A stretch of 64,000 nt of DNA from the NCBI GenBank assembly GCA_910589415.1, contig OU342630.1, positions 67,390,186-67,454,185 of the forward strand, given 5' to 3'. A program made the position numbers and the translations under genes. The notes beneath the pieces were generated by a model. That model searched no databases, was not told the origin of the DNA, and saw nothing but the letters and a program-made list of their open reading frames with translations. Below, one piece after another: positions 1 to 13,564 of the stretch. This DNA is from Malachius bipustulatus (lineage: Eukaryota > Arthropoda > Insecta > Coleoptera > Melyridae). Positions within the stretch are counted from its first letter, which is position 1, and every line of letters starts with the position of its first letter.

Positions 1-1
1 T

Positions 2-3000
2 CCAGCACCTGCACAATTAGTCACCTCGCAAACACAGCAGGAAACGGCTAAATTAAAATTGACTAGAAAGCCGCAAATTTCAGAAAATGTTTTTACTGAT
101 ATGGTAGATTCTGATAACTTCCTCAATACTGAAGTTGCACGCTACCATGATGTAAAACTCATAGGTACCCAGACAAAGTCGGAAGAATACGAAGAAAAAC
201 AAGACAAAGATAAAAAGAGTTCCAAAGGATTATTAGGACTATTTAAGAAGGGATCCTCGGAAGAACGAGAAATTTCCGCTGATACTAAAAGTCCTAAGAA
301 GAAAGCCAAAGAAGCCAAGAAAGAAGTTACCACTTCGTATTATGTTATACCCACTCCAGAAGCAACTAAAAAGAGCAACGATTTTCTGACAACGGAAATT
401 AAAAAATACCATGATGTGAAACCACTCGTTGAGCAGCCATTCATACCGGTTAGTCACGAAAGTAAAGTAAATATATTTACAAAACCCAAAGAGCCTAAGC
501 ATAAAACAGAGATAAAAACAGGAACCCCTGAAAAAATAGTAACAGTTACAACAGTCAGTTATGAAGTACCTGATAATCAAGGTACACCTAAAAAAGTTAT
601 CACTAAACTCCTTGATGAACCTCCAGTCATTGACCATCAAGAGGAACCATTTGAAATTCCAGAAAATTCCGACGAATTTCTTAAACAAGAGGTTCATAAG
701 TATCACGACGTCAAAACTGAGGTAGTTACTAAGCAAGATTCGACTGAAAAAGACAAAGGCACTTCCCAAAAAGGATTCCTTAGTCTGTTCGGTAGGAAGT
801 CTCCCAAACGCCAAGCTAGTGGGGAAGGACCAACCGATAAAGAAATGGAAAGCCATGTAAAACAGCCATTTGCACCATATGTCCCTTCAACAACTCTCCC
901 TGATAACGTTATGAAAGATATTTCAAACAGTAATGATTTCTTGACTACAGAAATAAATCATTATCATGACGTAAAAACGATGACGCCTGAAACAGAGCGC
1001 AGAGAAAAAAGCCCAGTCAAGGGAATACTTGGACTTTTTAGAAAGAAGAGTATGTCCCAGGAAAGAGACAAAGGAAGAACCCGGCCACTTTCTCAAGAAA
1101 TAGAAGATGTCAAGAGACGTCCAAGATCGCAAGATAATGTCAGAGAAAGATCGAGGCCAATATCCCAGGAAGTTGAAGATGTCAAAAAGAGCCCAAAAAC
1201 TTCATCCCCTAAACTCGGAATATTTAGAAAGAGGCCTAAATCTCAAGAAATATCGCAAACAACATATCCTTATACTGAGATACCTATGCCACAATCGCAA
1301 GACTTTTTAACAGAAGAAATCAACAGATACGATGATGTAAAGCCTCATGGGATATCAATGGTAGGTCAGTTACCACGAGCAATTGAAATCAGCGACGTTC
1401 CTTTACTACGAAGTGAAATTGAAGCAAAGCATGCTGATGATTTCATAATTCATGAAATAAATAATTACCAAGATGTAAATCAGAAAGAAGACACAACAAT
1501 AGATAGAGATATTCGAAAACTTTCCCCACAAGCTGCCAGAATGGAACTACAGGTATCCGATTCCGATATAGGCCCACCTAAAGAAGTTAGTCAGCAAAGT
1601 GGTGTAAAAGTTGCAGAATCAACCACTTCACCACCTGACGAAACAAAAAAAGTATCTAAATCTTCAAAAGGTTTGTTCGGTTTGTTCAAAAAAGGTTCTT
1701 CGAAAGATGAGGAACAAAGAATGAGGCCGAAAGAGTCCAGAATGAAAGAAGTTAAACCTGAGCAAATGGAAAAAGTTCAGTCGCCGCCTAAAATCTTAAC
1801 TTCGAGTACGCCTGATCCAAAAGATAAAGTAAATGATAAGCCTACAGAACTTTCAAACGTGAGTCCAAAAATTGTGGTCAAGAAACAAGTAACCCTCATA
1901 AGAATTCCCGCTGATATACCAGATGATATCCTAAAAGAACTTCCAGATTCTAAATCATTTATTAACACCGAGGTTAAAAATTATCACGATGTGAAAGCAA
2001 CAACGTTGCCTACAAGAACTGAAACACCAAAAGAAGAAGATATGTTTTTTGAAACTACTCTGCCTACAGAAATACAAACAGAAACTACTATCGAAAAAGG
2101 ATATTCTATGACAACCTTCCCTAAAGAAACTGAAACTCAGAAAAATCGAACATTTTCTGAAGCTACTGACAGTAAATCATACGCACCAGGAGACTTTCTA
2201 GCTTCTGAAACTTCTAAAACATCAGCGAAACTTGTTTCAGAAAACACCACTAGAGTTGAAAGCCGTGAAAGAGTAATAAGAAAAGAGGTCAAAACAACAA
2301 AGGAAACTGTTGTCTGTCAAATACCGGAAGATGAAAGGTTAACAACAACATCCGTATCAAAAATATTATATGCACCGGAAAGAGTAATAAAAGTTTTGGA
2401 TTCTGAAACAAGTAAAACCAGTTCCGAGTCAAAACAAAGTACAGAAAAAGTCACTAAAGAAACTAGAGGATTTCTGATCACTGAAGTAGTCCATGATACT
2501 GCTACTGAAACCAAAGGCACGGACTCGAAAAACGAATCCCCAACCTCACCGACCGTGACTGTTAGAAAAGTTATCGTGCAAAAGAAGAGTCCTTCGGAAG
2601 AGCCGACTTCAGAGATCATAGTAAGTTCTACATTTACCCCCGCCACGTCTACTGTGTCTGACTCTGTTGGCTTCCTAAGTCGGGAAGCTGAACAAATTCA
2701 TGATGTCAGACATCGTCCTCATCCGGATTTCAAAGTAGACCTAGAGAAAATTAATGCTGACATGAATACCAAGAAATTTTTGACGTCATCTGGAGTTTTA
2801 CCGCACTCATCAAACTTCTTACAACAAGAAATAGAAGTTTATCATGATGTGAAACCTTACGGTTTTGAAAGTAGAGAATCAGAAGAAACAGACAAAGCGA
2901 TTAAAAAGGACGAGAAGAAATCTTCTAGTTTGTATGGAATTACAAAACCAAAAGTTGGTGACGATGAGCAAAGAATAATTGAAGAACAAAGGCCGGTTAC

Positions 3001-6000
3001 TGAGCCTACGATATTGGATAACGTCTTAAGAGATATATCCAATACAGATAACTTTTTGAAATCGGAAATTGATTCATACAATGATGTAAAATCTGGAACA
3101 AGGAAAACAGATAAGGAGCATGCCTCTCAAGAAAAACATGGAAAGTCCACTGGCATTTTTAAGGTGTTTGGAAAAAAATCAAAATCCTATGATGTACAAG
3201 ACGAGGCAAAAAAATCTAGAGATACATCACCTAGAATTGAAGAATATATCCCAAAGAAAGACGATGATGATAAATATTCTAAGAGAGAGCGTCGAAAAAG
3301 TGGAAGTCCATTTAGATTTTTAAGCAAGAAACAAAAATCAAGCGAAAGTCCTCCAAAGCCTGATTTGCCACTTCTGAATACTGAAGTTGTAAACAATATT
3401 AATAACACAAACAATTTCCTATTATCTGAAGTCAGCAATTATGAAGATGTCAAGCCAGAATTAGTAACAGATTTGGATAATCTAGATAGCGACGAGCCTA
3501 GTGAATCAAGCGCAAGGTCATCCGGACTATTTAATATATTCAGTAAAAAGGATAAAACTGATAGCCCGAAAAGCTTAAAAAAAACATACAAAAAGCATAA
3601 GAAACAAAAATCAGTAGATACAAAACAAAGCCCCATGAGAGATATAACCACCATGGCTCAAAGTATATCTACTGAGGATCATCTAAGAAAGGAATCCAAT
3701 GGTGATTTACAAAGAAAGGAAGAACCTGAAACTTATTTTGCTTCAGAAGTAACCGATACCGTTGATATAAACCTAAAGAACCTAAAACACGAAAGAGATG
3801 GAATTGAAAAAGCTGTTGCAGATACAGTATTTACGGCGAAGGAAAAAGCTGACTGGGAGTGTCAACCTTTAGGATCAAGTGTTGTGATAAAAAGTGATGA
3901 TGTGTCAGAAATGGGCGAAGGATTTAAGTCTGATGTTGAAGCCATCGCCAGCACAGCAAAAGAAATACCCGATGAAGCTGAGGAAAAAGCTAAAATGGCC
4001 GCCAAAGAGTCAAAGAGTTTCTTGGGAAAATTAGGAGACAAGATCAGCGGCAAAGCTAAGAGCGCGCAAAAAGAGGTCGAGGAGGTAGGCAAGGACGTAT
4101 CGAAAACTGTTGATAAAGCGAAAGAGGACGTGTCTGATGCTGCTAAAGATGTAAGTGGCCGTGTTTCTGAAACCGTGTCTGAAGCTACATCGGCGGTTGG
4201 TAGGACAGCCGATGATGCGGGTGAAAAACTGGTCGAGGCATCCCGCCATGTTAGGGACTCCGCCAGAGATGCTAAAGACGAGGTATCTGCGAAAGCAGGA
4301 AAGGTCGGCGAGGAAATCAAGGGTGGTATTCATAGAACTGGAGAAGAGCTAGATCATTTTACTGAAGATGTCAAGGACGGAGCAAAATCTGCAAAAGATT
4401 CCGTTAAGAAAGGTGTTGATGAATCGAAAGCTGCAATATCCGATAAAGTGACTAAAGCTGGGGAAGCAACTAAAGAAGCCATTCATCACGTAGACGACTC
4501 ACTTACCAGGACTGGTGACAAAATTTCATCAAAGGCAAAAGAAGTAGGCTCAGCAATTGAATCAGATGCAAAGGCTGTCGCAGATAGAGCCAAAGAGTTA
4601 CCTGGTGAGGCTGAGGAAAAGGCTAAAAAGGCCGCCAAAGAGTCTAAGAGTTTCCTGGGAAAATTAGGAGACAAGATCAGCGGCAAAGCTAAGGGCGCGC
4701 AAAAAGAGGTCGAGGAGGTAGGCAAGGACGTATCGAAGACTGTTGATAAAGCAAAGGAGGACGTGTCTGATGCAGCTAAAGATGTAAGTGGCCGTGTTTC
4801 CGAAACCGTGTCTGAAGCTACATCGGCGGTTGGTAGGACAGCCGATGATGCTGGTGAAAAACTCGCCGAGGCATCCCGTCATGTTAGGGACTCCGCCAGA
4901 GATGCTAAAGACGAGGTATCTGCGAAAGCAGGAAAGGTCGGCGAGGATATCAAGGGTGGGATTCATAGAACTGGAGAAGAGCTAGATAAATTTACTGAAG
5001 ATGTCAAGGACGGAGCAAAATCTGCAAAAGATTCCGTTAAGAAAGGTGTTGATGAATCGAAAGCTGCAATATCCGATAAAGTGACTAAAGCTGGGGAAGC
5101 AACTAAAGAAGCCATTCATCACGTAGACGACTCACTTACCAGGACTGGTGACAAAATTTCATCAAAGGCAAAAGAAGTAGGCTCAGCAATTGAATCAGAT
5201 GCAAAGGCTGTCGCAGTTAGAGCCAAAGAGTTACCTGGTGAGGCTGAGGAAAAGGCTAAAAAGGCCGCCAAAGAGTCTAAGAGTTTCTTGGGAAAATTAG
5301 GAGATAAGATCAGCGGCAAAGCTAAGAGCGCGCAAAAAGAGGTCGAGGAGGTAGGCAAGGACGTATCGAAGACTGTTGATAAAGCAAAGGATGACGTGTC
5401 TGATGCCGCTAAAGATGTAAGTGGCCGTGTTTCCGAAACCGTGTCTGAAGCTACATCGGCGGTTGGTAGGACAGCCGATGATGCGGGTGAAAAACTCGCC
5501 GAGGCATCCCGTCATGTTAGGGACTCCGCCAGAGATGCTAAAGACGAGGTATCTGCGAAAGCAGGAAAGGTCGGCGAGGAAATCAAGGGTGGTATTCATA
5601 GAACTGGAGAAGAGCTAGATCATTTTACTGAAGATGTCAAGGACGGAGCAAAATCTGCAAAAGATTCCGTTAAGAAAGGTGTTGATGAATCGAAAGCTGC
5701 AACATCCGATAAAGTGACTAAAGCTGGGGAAGCAACTAAAGAAGCCATTCATCACGTAGACGACTCACTTACCAGGACTGGTGACAAAATTTCATCAAAG
5801 GCAAAAGAAGTAGGCTCAGCAATTGAATCAGATGCAAAGGCTGTCGCAGATAGAGCCAAAGAGTTACCTGGTGAGGCTGAGGAAAAGGCTAAAAAGGCCG
5901 CCAAAGAGTCTAAGAGTTTCTTGGGAAAATTAGGAGATAAGATCAGCGGCAAAGCTAAGAGCGCGCAAAAAGAGGTCGAGGAGGTAGGCAAGGACGTATC

Positions 6001-9000
6001 GAAGACTGTTGATAAAGCAAAGGATGACGTGTCTGATGCCGCTAAAGATGTAAGTGGCCGTGTTTCCGAAACCGTGTCTGAAGCTACATCGGCGGTTGGT
6101 AGGACAGCCGATGATGCGGGTGAAAAACTCGCCGAGGCATCCCGTCATGTTAGAGACTCCGCCAGAGATGCTAAAGACGAGGTATCTGCGAAAGCAGGAA
6201 AGGTCGGCGAGGAAATCAAGGGTGGTGTTCATAGAACTGGAGAAGAGCTAGATCATTTAACTGAAGATGTCAAGGATGGAGCAAAATCTGCAAAAGATTC
6301 CGTTCAGAAAGGTGTTGATGAATCGAAAGCTGCAATATCCGATAAAGTGACTAAAGCTGGGGAAGCAACTAAAGAAGCCATTCATCACGTAGACGACTCA
6401 CTTACCAGGACTGGTGACAAAATTTCATCAAAGGCAAAAGAAGTAGGCTCAGCAATTGAATCAGATGCAAAGGCTGTCGCAGATAGAGCCAAAGAGTTAC
6501 CTGGTGAGGCTGAGGAAAAGGCTAAGAAGGCCGCCAAAGAGTCTAAGAGTTTCTTGGGAAAATTAGGAGATAAGATCAGTGGCAAAGCTAAGAGCGCGCA
6601 AAAAGAGGTCGAGGAGGTAGGCAAGGACGTATCGAAGACTGTTGATAAAGCAAAGGATGACGTGTCTGATGCCGCTAAAGATGTAAGTGGCCGTGTTTCC
6701 GAAACCGTGTCTGAAGCTACATCGGCGGTTGGTAGGACAGCCGATGATGCGGGTGAAAAACTCGCCGAGGCATCCAGTCATGTTAGAGACTCCGCCAGAG
6801 ATGCTAAAGACGAGATATCTGCGAAAGCAGGAAAGGTCGGCGAGGAAATCAAGGGTGGTATTCATAGAACTGGAGAAGAGCTAGATCATTTTACTGAAGA
6901 TGTCAAGGACGGAGCAAAATCTGCAAAAGATTCCGTTAAGAAAGGTGTTGATGAATCGAAAGCTGCAATATCCGATAAAGTGACTAAAGCTGGGGAAGCA
7001 ACTAAAGAAGCCATTCATCACGTAGACGACTCACTTACCAGGACTGGTGACAAAATTTCATCAAAAGCAAAAGAAGTAGGCTCAGCAATTGAATCAGATG
7101 CAAAGGCTGTCGCAGATAGAGCCAAAGAGTTACCTGGTGAGGCTGAGGAAAAGGCTAAGAAGGCCGCCAAAGAGTCTAAGAGTTTCTTGGGAAAATTAGG
7201 AGATAAGATCAGCGGCAAAGCTAAGAGTGCGCAAAAAGAGGTCGAGGAGGTAGGCAAGGACGTATCGAAGACTGTTGATAAAGCAAAGGATGACGTGTCT
7301 GATGCCGCTAAAGATGTAAGTGGCCGTGTTTCCGAAACCGTGTCTGAAGCTACATCGGCGGTTGGTAGGACAGCCGATGATGCGGGTGAAAAACTCGCCG
7401 AGGCATCCCGTCATGTTAGAGACTCCGCCAGAGATGCTAAAGACGAGGTATCTGCGAAAGCAGGAAAGGTCGGCGAGGAAATCAAGGGTGGTATTCATAG
7501 AACTGGAGAAGAGCTAGATCATTTTACTGAAGATGTCAAGGACGGAGCAAAATCTGCAAAAGATTCCGTTAAGAAAGGTGTTGATGAATCGAAAGCTGCA
7601 ATATCCGATAAAGTGACTAAAGCTGGGGAAGCAACTAAAGAAGCCATTCATCACGTAGACGACTCACTTACCAGGACTGGTGACAAAATTTCATCAAAGG
7701 CAAAAGAAGTAGGCTCAGCAATTGAATCAGATGCAAAGGCTGTCGCAGATAGAGCCAAAGAGTTACCTGGTGAGGCTGAGGAAAAGGCTAAAAAGGCCGC
7801 CAAAGAGTCTAAGAGTTTCTTGGGAAAATTAGGAGACAAGATCAGCGGCAAAGCTAAGAGCGCGCAAAAAGAGGTCGAGGAGGTAGGCAAGGACGTATCG
7901 AAGACTGTTGATAAAGCAAAGGAGGACGTGTCTGATGCCGCTAAAGATGTAAGTGGCCGTGTTTCCGAAACCGTGTCTGAAGCTACATCGGCGGTTGGTA
8001 GGACAGCCGATGATGCGGGTGAAAAACTCGCCGAGGCATCCCGTCATGTTAGGGACTCCGCCAGAGATGCTAAAGACGAGGTATCTGCGAAAGCAGGAAA
8101 GGTCGGCGAGGAAATCAAGGGTGGTATTCATAGAACTGGAGAAGAGCTAGATCATTTTACTGAAGATGTCAAGGACGGAGCAAAATCTGCAAAAGATTCC
8201 GTTAAGAAAGGTGTTGATGAATCGAAAGCTGCAATATCCGATAAAGTGACTAAAGCTGGGGAAGCAACTAAAGAAGCCATTCATCACGTAGACGACTCAC
8301 TTACCAGGACTGGTGACAAAATTTCATCAAAGGCAAAAGAAGTAGGCTCAGCAATTGAATCAGATGCAAAGGCTGTCGCAGATAGAGCCAAAGAGTTACC
8401 TGGTGAGGCTGAGGAAAAGGCTAAAAAGGCCGCCAAAGAGTCTAAGAGTTTCTTGGGAAAATTAGGAGACAAGATCAGCGGCAAAGCTAAGAGCGCGCAA
8501 AAAGAGGTCGAGGAGGTAGGCAAGGACGTATCGAAGACTGTTGATAAAGCAAAGGATGACGTGTCTGATGCCGCTAAAGATGTAAGTGGCCGTGTTTCCG
8601 AAACCGTGTCTGAAGCTACATCGGCGGTTGGTAGGACAGCCGATGATGCGGGTGAAAAACTCGCCGAGGCATCCCGTCATGTTAGAGACTCCGCCAGAGA
8701 TGCTAAAGACGAGGTATCTGCGAAAGCAGGAAAGGTCGGCGAGGAAATCAAGGGTGGGATTCATAGAACTGGAGAAGAGCTAGATAAATTTACTGAAGAT
8801 GTCAAGGACGGAGCAAAATCTGCAAAAGATTCCGTTAAGAAAGGTGTTGATGAATCGAAAGCTGCAATATCCGATAAAGTGACTAAAGCTGGGGAAGCAA
8901 CTAAAGAAGCCATTCATCACGTAGACGACTCACTTACCAGGACTGGTGACAAAATTTCATCAAAGGCAAAAGAAGTAGGCTCAGCAATTGAATCAGATGC

Positions 9001-12000
9001 AAAGGCTGTCGCAGATAGAGCCAAAGAGTTACCTGGTGAGGCTGAGGAAAAGGCTAAGAAGGCCGTCAAAGAGTCTAAGAGTTTCTTGGGAAAATTAGGA
9101 GATAAGATCAGCGGCAAAGCTAAGAGCGCGCAAAAAGAGGTCGAGGAGGTAGGCAAGGACGTATCGAAGACTGTTGATAAAGCAAAGGATGACGTGTCTG
9201 ATGCAGCTAAAGATGTAAGTGGCCGTGTTTCCGAAACCGTGTCTGAAGCTACATCGGCGGTTGGTAGGACAGCCGATGATGCTGGTGAAAAACTCGCCGA
9301 GGCATCCCGTCATGTTAGAGACTCCGCCAGAGATGCTAAAGACGAGGTATCTGCGAAAGCAGGAAAGGTCGGCGAGGATATCAAGGGTGGGATTCATAGA
9401 ACTGGAGAAGAGCTAGATAAATTTACTGAAGATGTCAAGGACGGAGCAAAATCTGCAAAAGATTCCGTTAAGAAAGGTGTTGATGAATCGAAAGCTGCAA
9501 TATCCGATAAAGTGACTAAAGCTGGGGAAGCAACTAAAGAAGCCATTCATCACGTAGACGACTCACTTACCAGGACTGGTGACAAAATTTCATCAAAGGC
9601 AAAAGAAGTAGGCTCAGCAATTGAATCAGATGCAAAGGCTGTCGCAGTTAGAGCCAAAGAGTTACCTGGTGAGGCTGAGGAAAAGGCTAAAAAGGCCGCC
9701 AAAGAGTCTAAGAGTTTCTTGGGAAAATTAGGAGATAAGATCAGCGGCAAAGCTAAGAGCGCGCAAAAAGAGGTCGAGGAGGTAGGCAAGGACGTATCGA
9801 AGACTGTTGATAAAGCAAAGGATGACGTGTCTGATGCCGCTAAAGATGTAAGTGGCCGTGTTTCCGAAACCGTGTCTGAAGCTACATCGGCGGTTGGTTG
9901 GACAGCCGATGATGCGGGTGAAAAACTCGCCGAGGCATCCCGTCATGTTAGAGACTCCGCCAGAGATGCTAAAGACGAGGTATCTGCGAAAGCAGGAAAG
10001 GTCGGCGAGGAAATCAAGGGTGGTATTCATAGAACTGGAGAAGAGCTAGATCATTTTACTGAAGATGTCAAGGACGGAGCAAAATCTGCAAAAGATTCCG
10101 TTAAGAAAGGTGTTGATGAATCGAAAGCTGCAATATCCGATAAAGTGACTAAAGCTGGGGAAGCAACTAAAGAAGCCATTCATCACGTAGACGACTCACT
10201 TACCAGGACTGGTGACAAAATTTCATCAAAGGCAAAAGAAGTAGGCTCAGCAATTGAATCAGATGCAAAGGCTGTCGCAGATAGAGCCAAAGAGTTACCT
10301 GGTGAGGCTGAGGAAAAGGCTAAGAAGGCCGCCAAAGAGTCTAAGAGTTTCTTGGGAAAATTAGGAGATAAGATCAGCGGCAAAGCTAAGAGCGCGCAAA
10401 AAGAGGTCGAGGAGGTAGGCAAGGACGTATCGAAGACTGTTGATAAAGCAAAGGATGACGTGTCTGATGCCGCTAAAGATGTAAGTGGCCGTGTTTCCGA
10501 AACCGTGTCTGAAGCTACATCGGCGGTTGGTAGGACAGCCGATGATGCGGGTGAAAAACTCGCCGAGGCATCCCGTCATGTTAGGGACTCCGCCAGAGAT
10601 GCTAAAGACGAGGTATCTGCGAAAGCAGGAAAGGTCGGCGAGGAAATCAAGGGTGGTATTCAGAGAACTGGAGAAGAGCTAGATCATTTTACTGAAGATG
10701 TCAAGGACGGAGCAAAATCTGCAAAAGATTCCGTTAAGAAAGGTGTTGATGAATCGAAAGCTGCAATATCCGATAAAGTGACTAAAGCTGGGGAAGCAAC
10801 TAAAGAAGCCATTCATCACGTAGACGACTCACTTACCAGGACTGGTGACAAAATTTCATCAAAGGCAAAAGAAGTAGGCTCAGCAATTGAATCAGATGCA
10901 AAGGCTGTCGCAGATAGAGCCAAAGAGTTACCTGGTGAGGCTGAGGAAAAGGCTAAGAAGGCCGCCAAAGAGTCTAAGAGTTTCTTGGGAAAATTAGGAG
11001 ATAAGATCAGCGGCAAAGCTAAGAGCGCGCAAAAAGAGGTCGAGGAGGTAGGCAAGGACGTATCGAAGACTGTTGATAAAGCAAAGGATGACGTGTCTGA
11101 TGCCGCTAAAGATGTAAGTGGCCGTGTTTCCGAAACCGTGTCTGAAGCTACATCGGCGGTTGGTAGGACAGCCGATTACGCAGGTGAAAAACTCGCCGAG
11201 GCATCCCGTCATGTTAGGGACACCGCCAGAGATGCTAAAGACGAGGTATCGGCGAAAGCAGGAAAGGTCGGCGAGGATATCAAGGGAGGTATTCATAGAG
11301 CCGGAGAAGATCTAGATAAACTGACTGAAGATATTAAGGACGGAGCAAAATCTGCAAAAGGTTCCGTTAAGAAAGTAGTGGATGAATCGAAAGCTGCAGT
11401 ATCCGATAAAGAACAAGCTGTTGAAATTGATGACAAGACGAACAAGCCAAATAAGGATTCAAAGGGATTTCTTACGAAACTTGGAAAAAAGATGGGATTA
11501 AAAGGAAAAACAAGTGGAACAGATGCAGCAACAATAGCAGACGAGGATCTGACCCCGCCGTCTTCTGATGTTAAAATTGCCACTAACAGATTTCTGAGTG
11601 AGTTACGTGGTGATGTGGAGGCTCCTAGGCATGCTAGTCCTATTATTAATACTACAAAAGATTTCCTTGACGACCAAAGAAGAGAACCTCAAATTTATAG
11701 ACAAATCAGATCGATCGAAGTTTCAGAGCCTGATTTCGAGGTATCAGAGTTAGATGCTGTTGGTGGAATGACGCGTACGGTATCGGATAATTTGGGCAAC
11801 ATTAAAAAGAAAACCGTATCCTTCGGTGACGGTGATGTTTCCGAGAGGAAAATTTCAGAGGTAAATATTGACTTATCTGATTTGCGAACAAGTGGTGATG
11901 ATTATATTCCCCATGGTGAATTTAAAACTACTTATAAAATAGTTTCATCGCCGGTAGTTATAAAGACTATTACACAAACAATTCAAATAAGTGAAAAGCC

Positions 12001-12767
12001 CTCAATCGTGGAAATATCATCTGATAAGGCAGGTGATTCTGAAGCGAGTGGGGTTTATACTGTGACTGAACCTGGAGAGAAATATTCCAGCGCAGTTACA
12101 ATAGAAAGAAAAACTAAGAAGCCTATATTCCGTATAGAATCTGAAGACGAGGATTCCTTGGGTGATCATAAATTTGTGGAGAGAAGTGAAAGCGTTAGAT
12201 CTAATATTTTAGAGACTCTATCTGAGAGTAATATCGATGACTTGCTAAGTAACCTGAAGTCTGAGCTAGATAAAGATTCAGGATCTCAATCAACCGTAAA
12301 GGTAGTAAAAACAACTGTAACCAAGATCTCTGATAAGGGTCTAGAATCTCTTAAAAACGAATCGCAGTCCGATGTTGAGTTAATCGAGAAAAAGTTACGT
12401 GACTTGGACAAAGCGTTAAATAGCTTAGAAAGAGACCAAGTGGAAGTAAGCACAACTACCCACACTGATGGAAATGGTATCGTAGAAATCACCACGACCA
12501 AGAAAGCTGACGGTACTGTGGTAGAGCGAAAACTTCGCAGAGTTGAGAGGAAGTTTGACCGAATGGCCTCAGAAGCAATGGAGGCGAAACCTGCTACTAC
12601 TCCTGATTCCGAGTACCAAAAACTAGTATCACAGATGAGTACCGAAGAGGTTTCGGAGTTTCAAAAGGAATATGGCCACCTATGGGAGGAGCACACCTTC
12701 TCCTCTAGTAACGAATGGGACTCTAAGACGCCGGATAGTCAAACTGACGTCCAAGACCTTCCCCAAG
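2..12767 (+). CDS. Ank2: Giant ankyrin-type exon, 5' end outside the window
   Basis: The frame is open from base 2, with no start in the window, so this is an internal exon entering from the left. It encodes over 4,200 residues. The first third (to about 3,800) holds 11 copies of a short motif of the form DFLxxEIxxYHDVK, alternating with basic patches such as SKGLFGLFKK. The middle is a 211-residue repeat array. The end (11,560-12,767) is non-repetitive, acidic and Ser-rich. I call it an ankyrin giant exon because it splices in phase into the downstream exon chain, whose end resembles the conserved ankyrin C-terminus. Drosophila Ank2 is known to make L and XL isoforms from giant 3' exons acting in axons and synaptic terminals. 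No ankyrin repeats, ZU5 or death domain are visible, since they would lie upstream. The unspliced frame stops at 12790. The identity is an inference; another giant cytoskeletal protein is possible. Confidence 0.62.
3919..11410 (+). repeat. Coding tandem array, 633-bp unit, about 11.7 copies
   Basis: The segment encoding SFLGKLGDK recurs exactly every 633 bp, at about 4016, 4649, 5282, 5915, 6548, 7181, 7814, 8447, 9080, 9713, 10346 and 10979. That gives 11 full units and a decaying twelfth. A diverged partial unit precedes the first (3919-4015). Units are nearly identical in DNA, with scattered substitutions and no indels, so the frame never breaks. The 211-residue unit is rich in Ala, Lys, Asp, Glu and Ser, with no Cys and almost no aromatics. 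Its AK-D spacing resembles LEA group 3 or apolipoprotein-like amphipathic helix. It probably forms a long, highly charged helical or extended arm of about 2,400 residues. Shorter open frames on either strand in this region recur at the same 633-bp spacing and are shadows. Confidence 0.95.
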
Positions 12768-12790
12768 GTAGTTATTATATGTTGAAATAG
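12765..12790 (+). other. Shared 5' splice site or read-through stop
   Basis: The coding frame reads through CAA-G|GT at 12764-12769, giving a donor after base 12767 that leaves one coding base (phase 1). Two downstream acceptors, at 12971 and 13976, both begin with two bases completing a codon: GGT for the first and GAA for the second. If the donor is not used, the frame ends at a TAG at 12788-12790 after eight more codons. The site therefore decides between three C-termini of the giant ankyrin protein. All three readings are visible; which are used cannot be told from sequence. Confidence 0.6.
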
Positions 12791-12971
12791 AGTCTTATTA
12801 AAATTATCAATCATTTTCACCGATATTGTACTCGTTAAATGTTTCAGCTCATACACATTTACCTACATCTCGCAAGCATGTAATCTAATCATTCAATATC
12901 CTATTCTATCTTTCATGTTTCACAAACATATCGGGACCTTAAATATTTTAAACGATACTGACTTTCCGTAG

Positions 12972-13564
12972 GTGAAATTGTGTATATGGGTCCAGTAAGT
13001 TTAAATAAAGGTAATATAGTTAACAAAGCCGGTGTTGAAGTTCAAGTGATTCCTATCAAAAGAAGCCCATGCCCTTCACCCAGTCCTAGAAAGAAGAATC
13101 CTAGAGCGCACTCAGAGTTAGGTTTCTATGACAAGCGCAGAGAGGAGCGCGGAAGCTTGCCTGATCTCAATCTACACTCCAAGAACTCCCTAGTTGAGAC
13201 TATTCTAGAACTAAACCCAGATAGATTTTTGAGTAGAAGCTGCAAATCATCTATTGGCGAAGACAAAATGTCCCAATCGTTAGGAAGCAATGAATTTATA
13301 GAATCTAAAGGCATTGTATTGTCAGCAGTTATGGACTGGCTAGAAGAATCTAAGCCATTCGAATTCAGCGACATAAACAACGCCAGTGCCTCTTCTAGCT
13401 TATACACAAGCTCCTCACGAATAGACGATGATGACTCAAATATCACTAGTAGTTCTTTGTCTGAATGTAAGACAGTTCCCATTCATCAAACTTTTAAAGA
13501 AACTGGACAGAGTAATGCTAATAAGAGAAAGAGAGGCAGAAAGGGGAAAAAATCAGGCAAGTGA
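12972..13564 (+). CDS. Ank2: Alternative terminal exon of the giant ankyrin gene
   Basis: An acceptor (TTTCCGTAG) ends at 12971. The exon begins with GT, which completes a Gly codon with the G left by the donor at 12767, then stays open for 197 codons to a TGA at 13562-13564. The product is a Ser-rich tail of about 197 residues with a Pro-rich stretch near the start (SPCPSPSPRKK) and a strongly basic end (NKRKRGRKGKK). I recognise no domain. A good AATAAA lies about 255 bases downstream, as expected for a true last exon. An independent small gene starting at the internal ATG near 12986 is possible. The in-phase acceptor makes an alternative 3' end of the upstream gene more likely. Confidence 0.6.

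Noticed and set aside
4031..11315. Minus-strand frames of 79 and 100 codons and plus-strand frames of 65 codons repeating every 633 bp
   Set aside because: They are out-of-frame shadows of the 211-residue coding repeat and appear once per unit only because the unit repeats.
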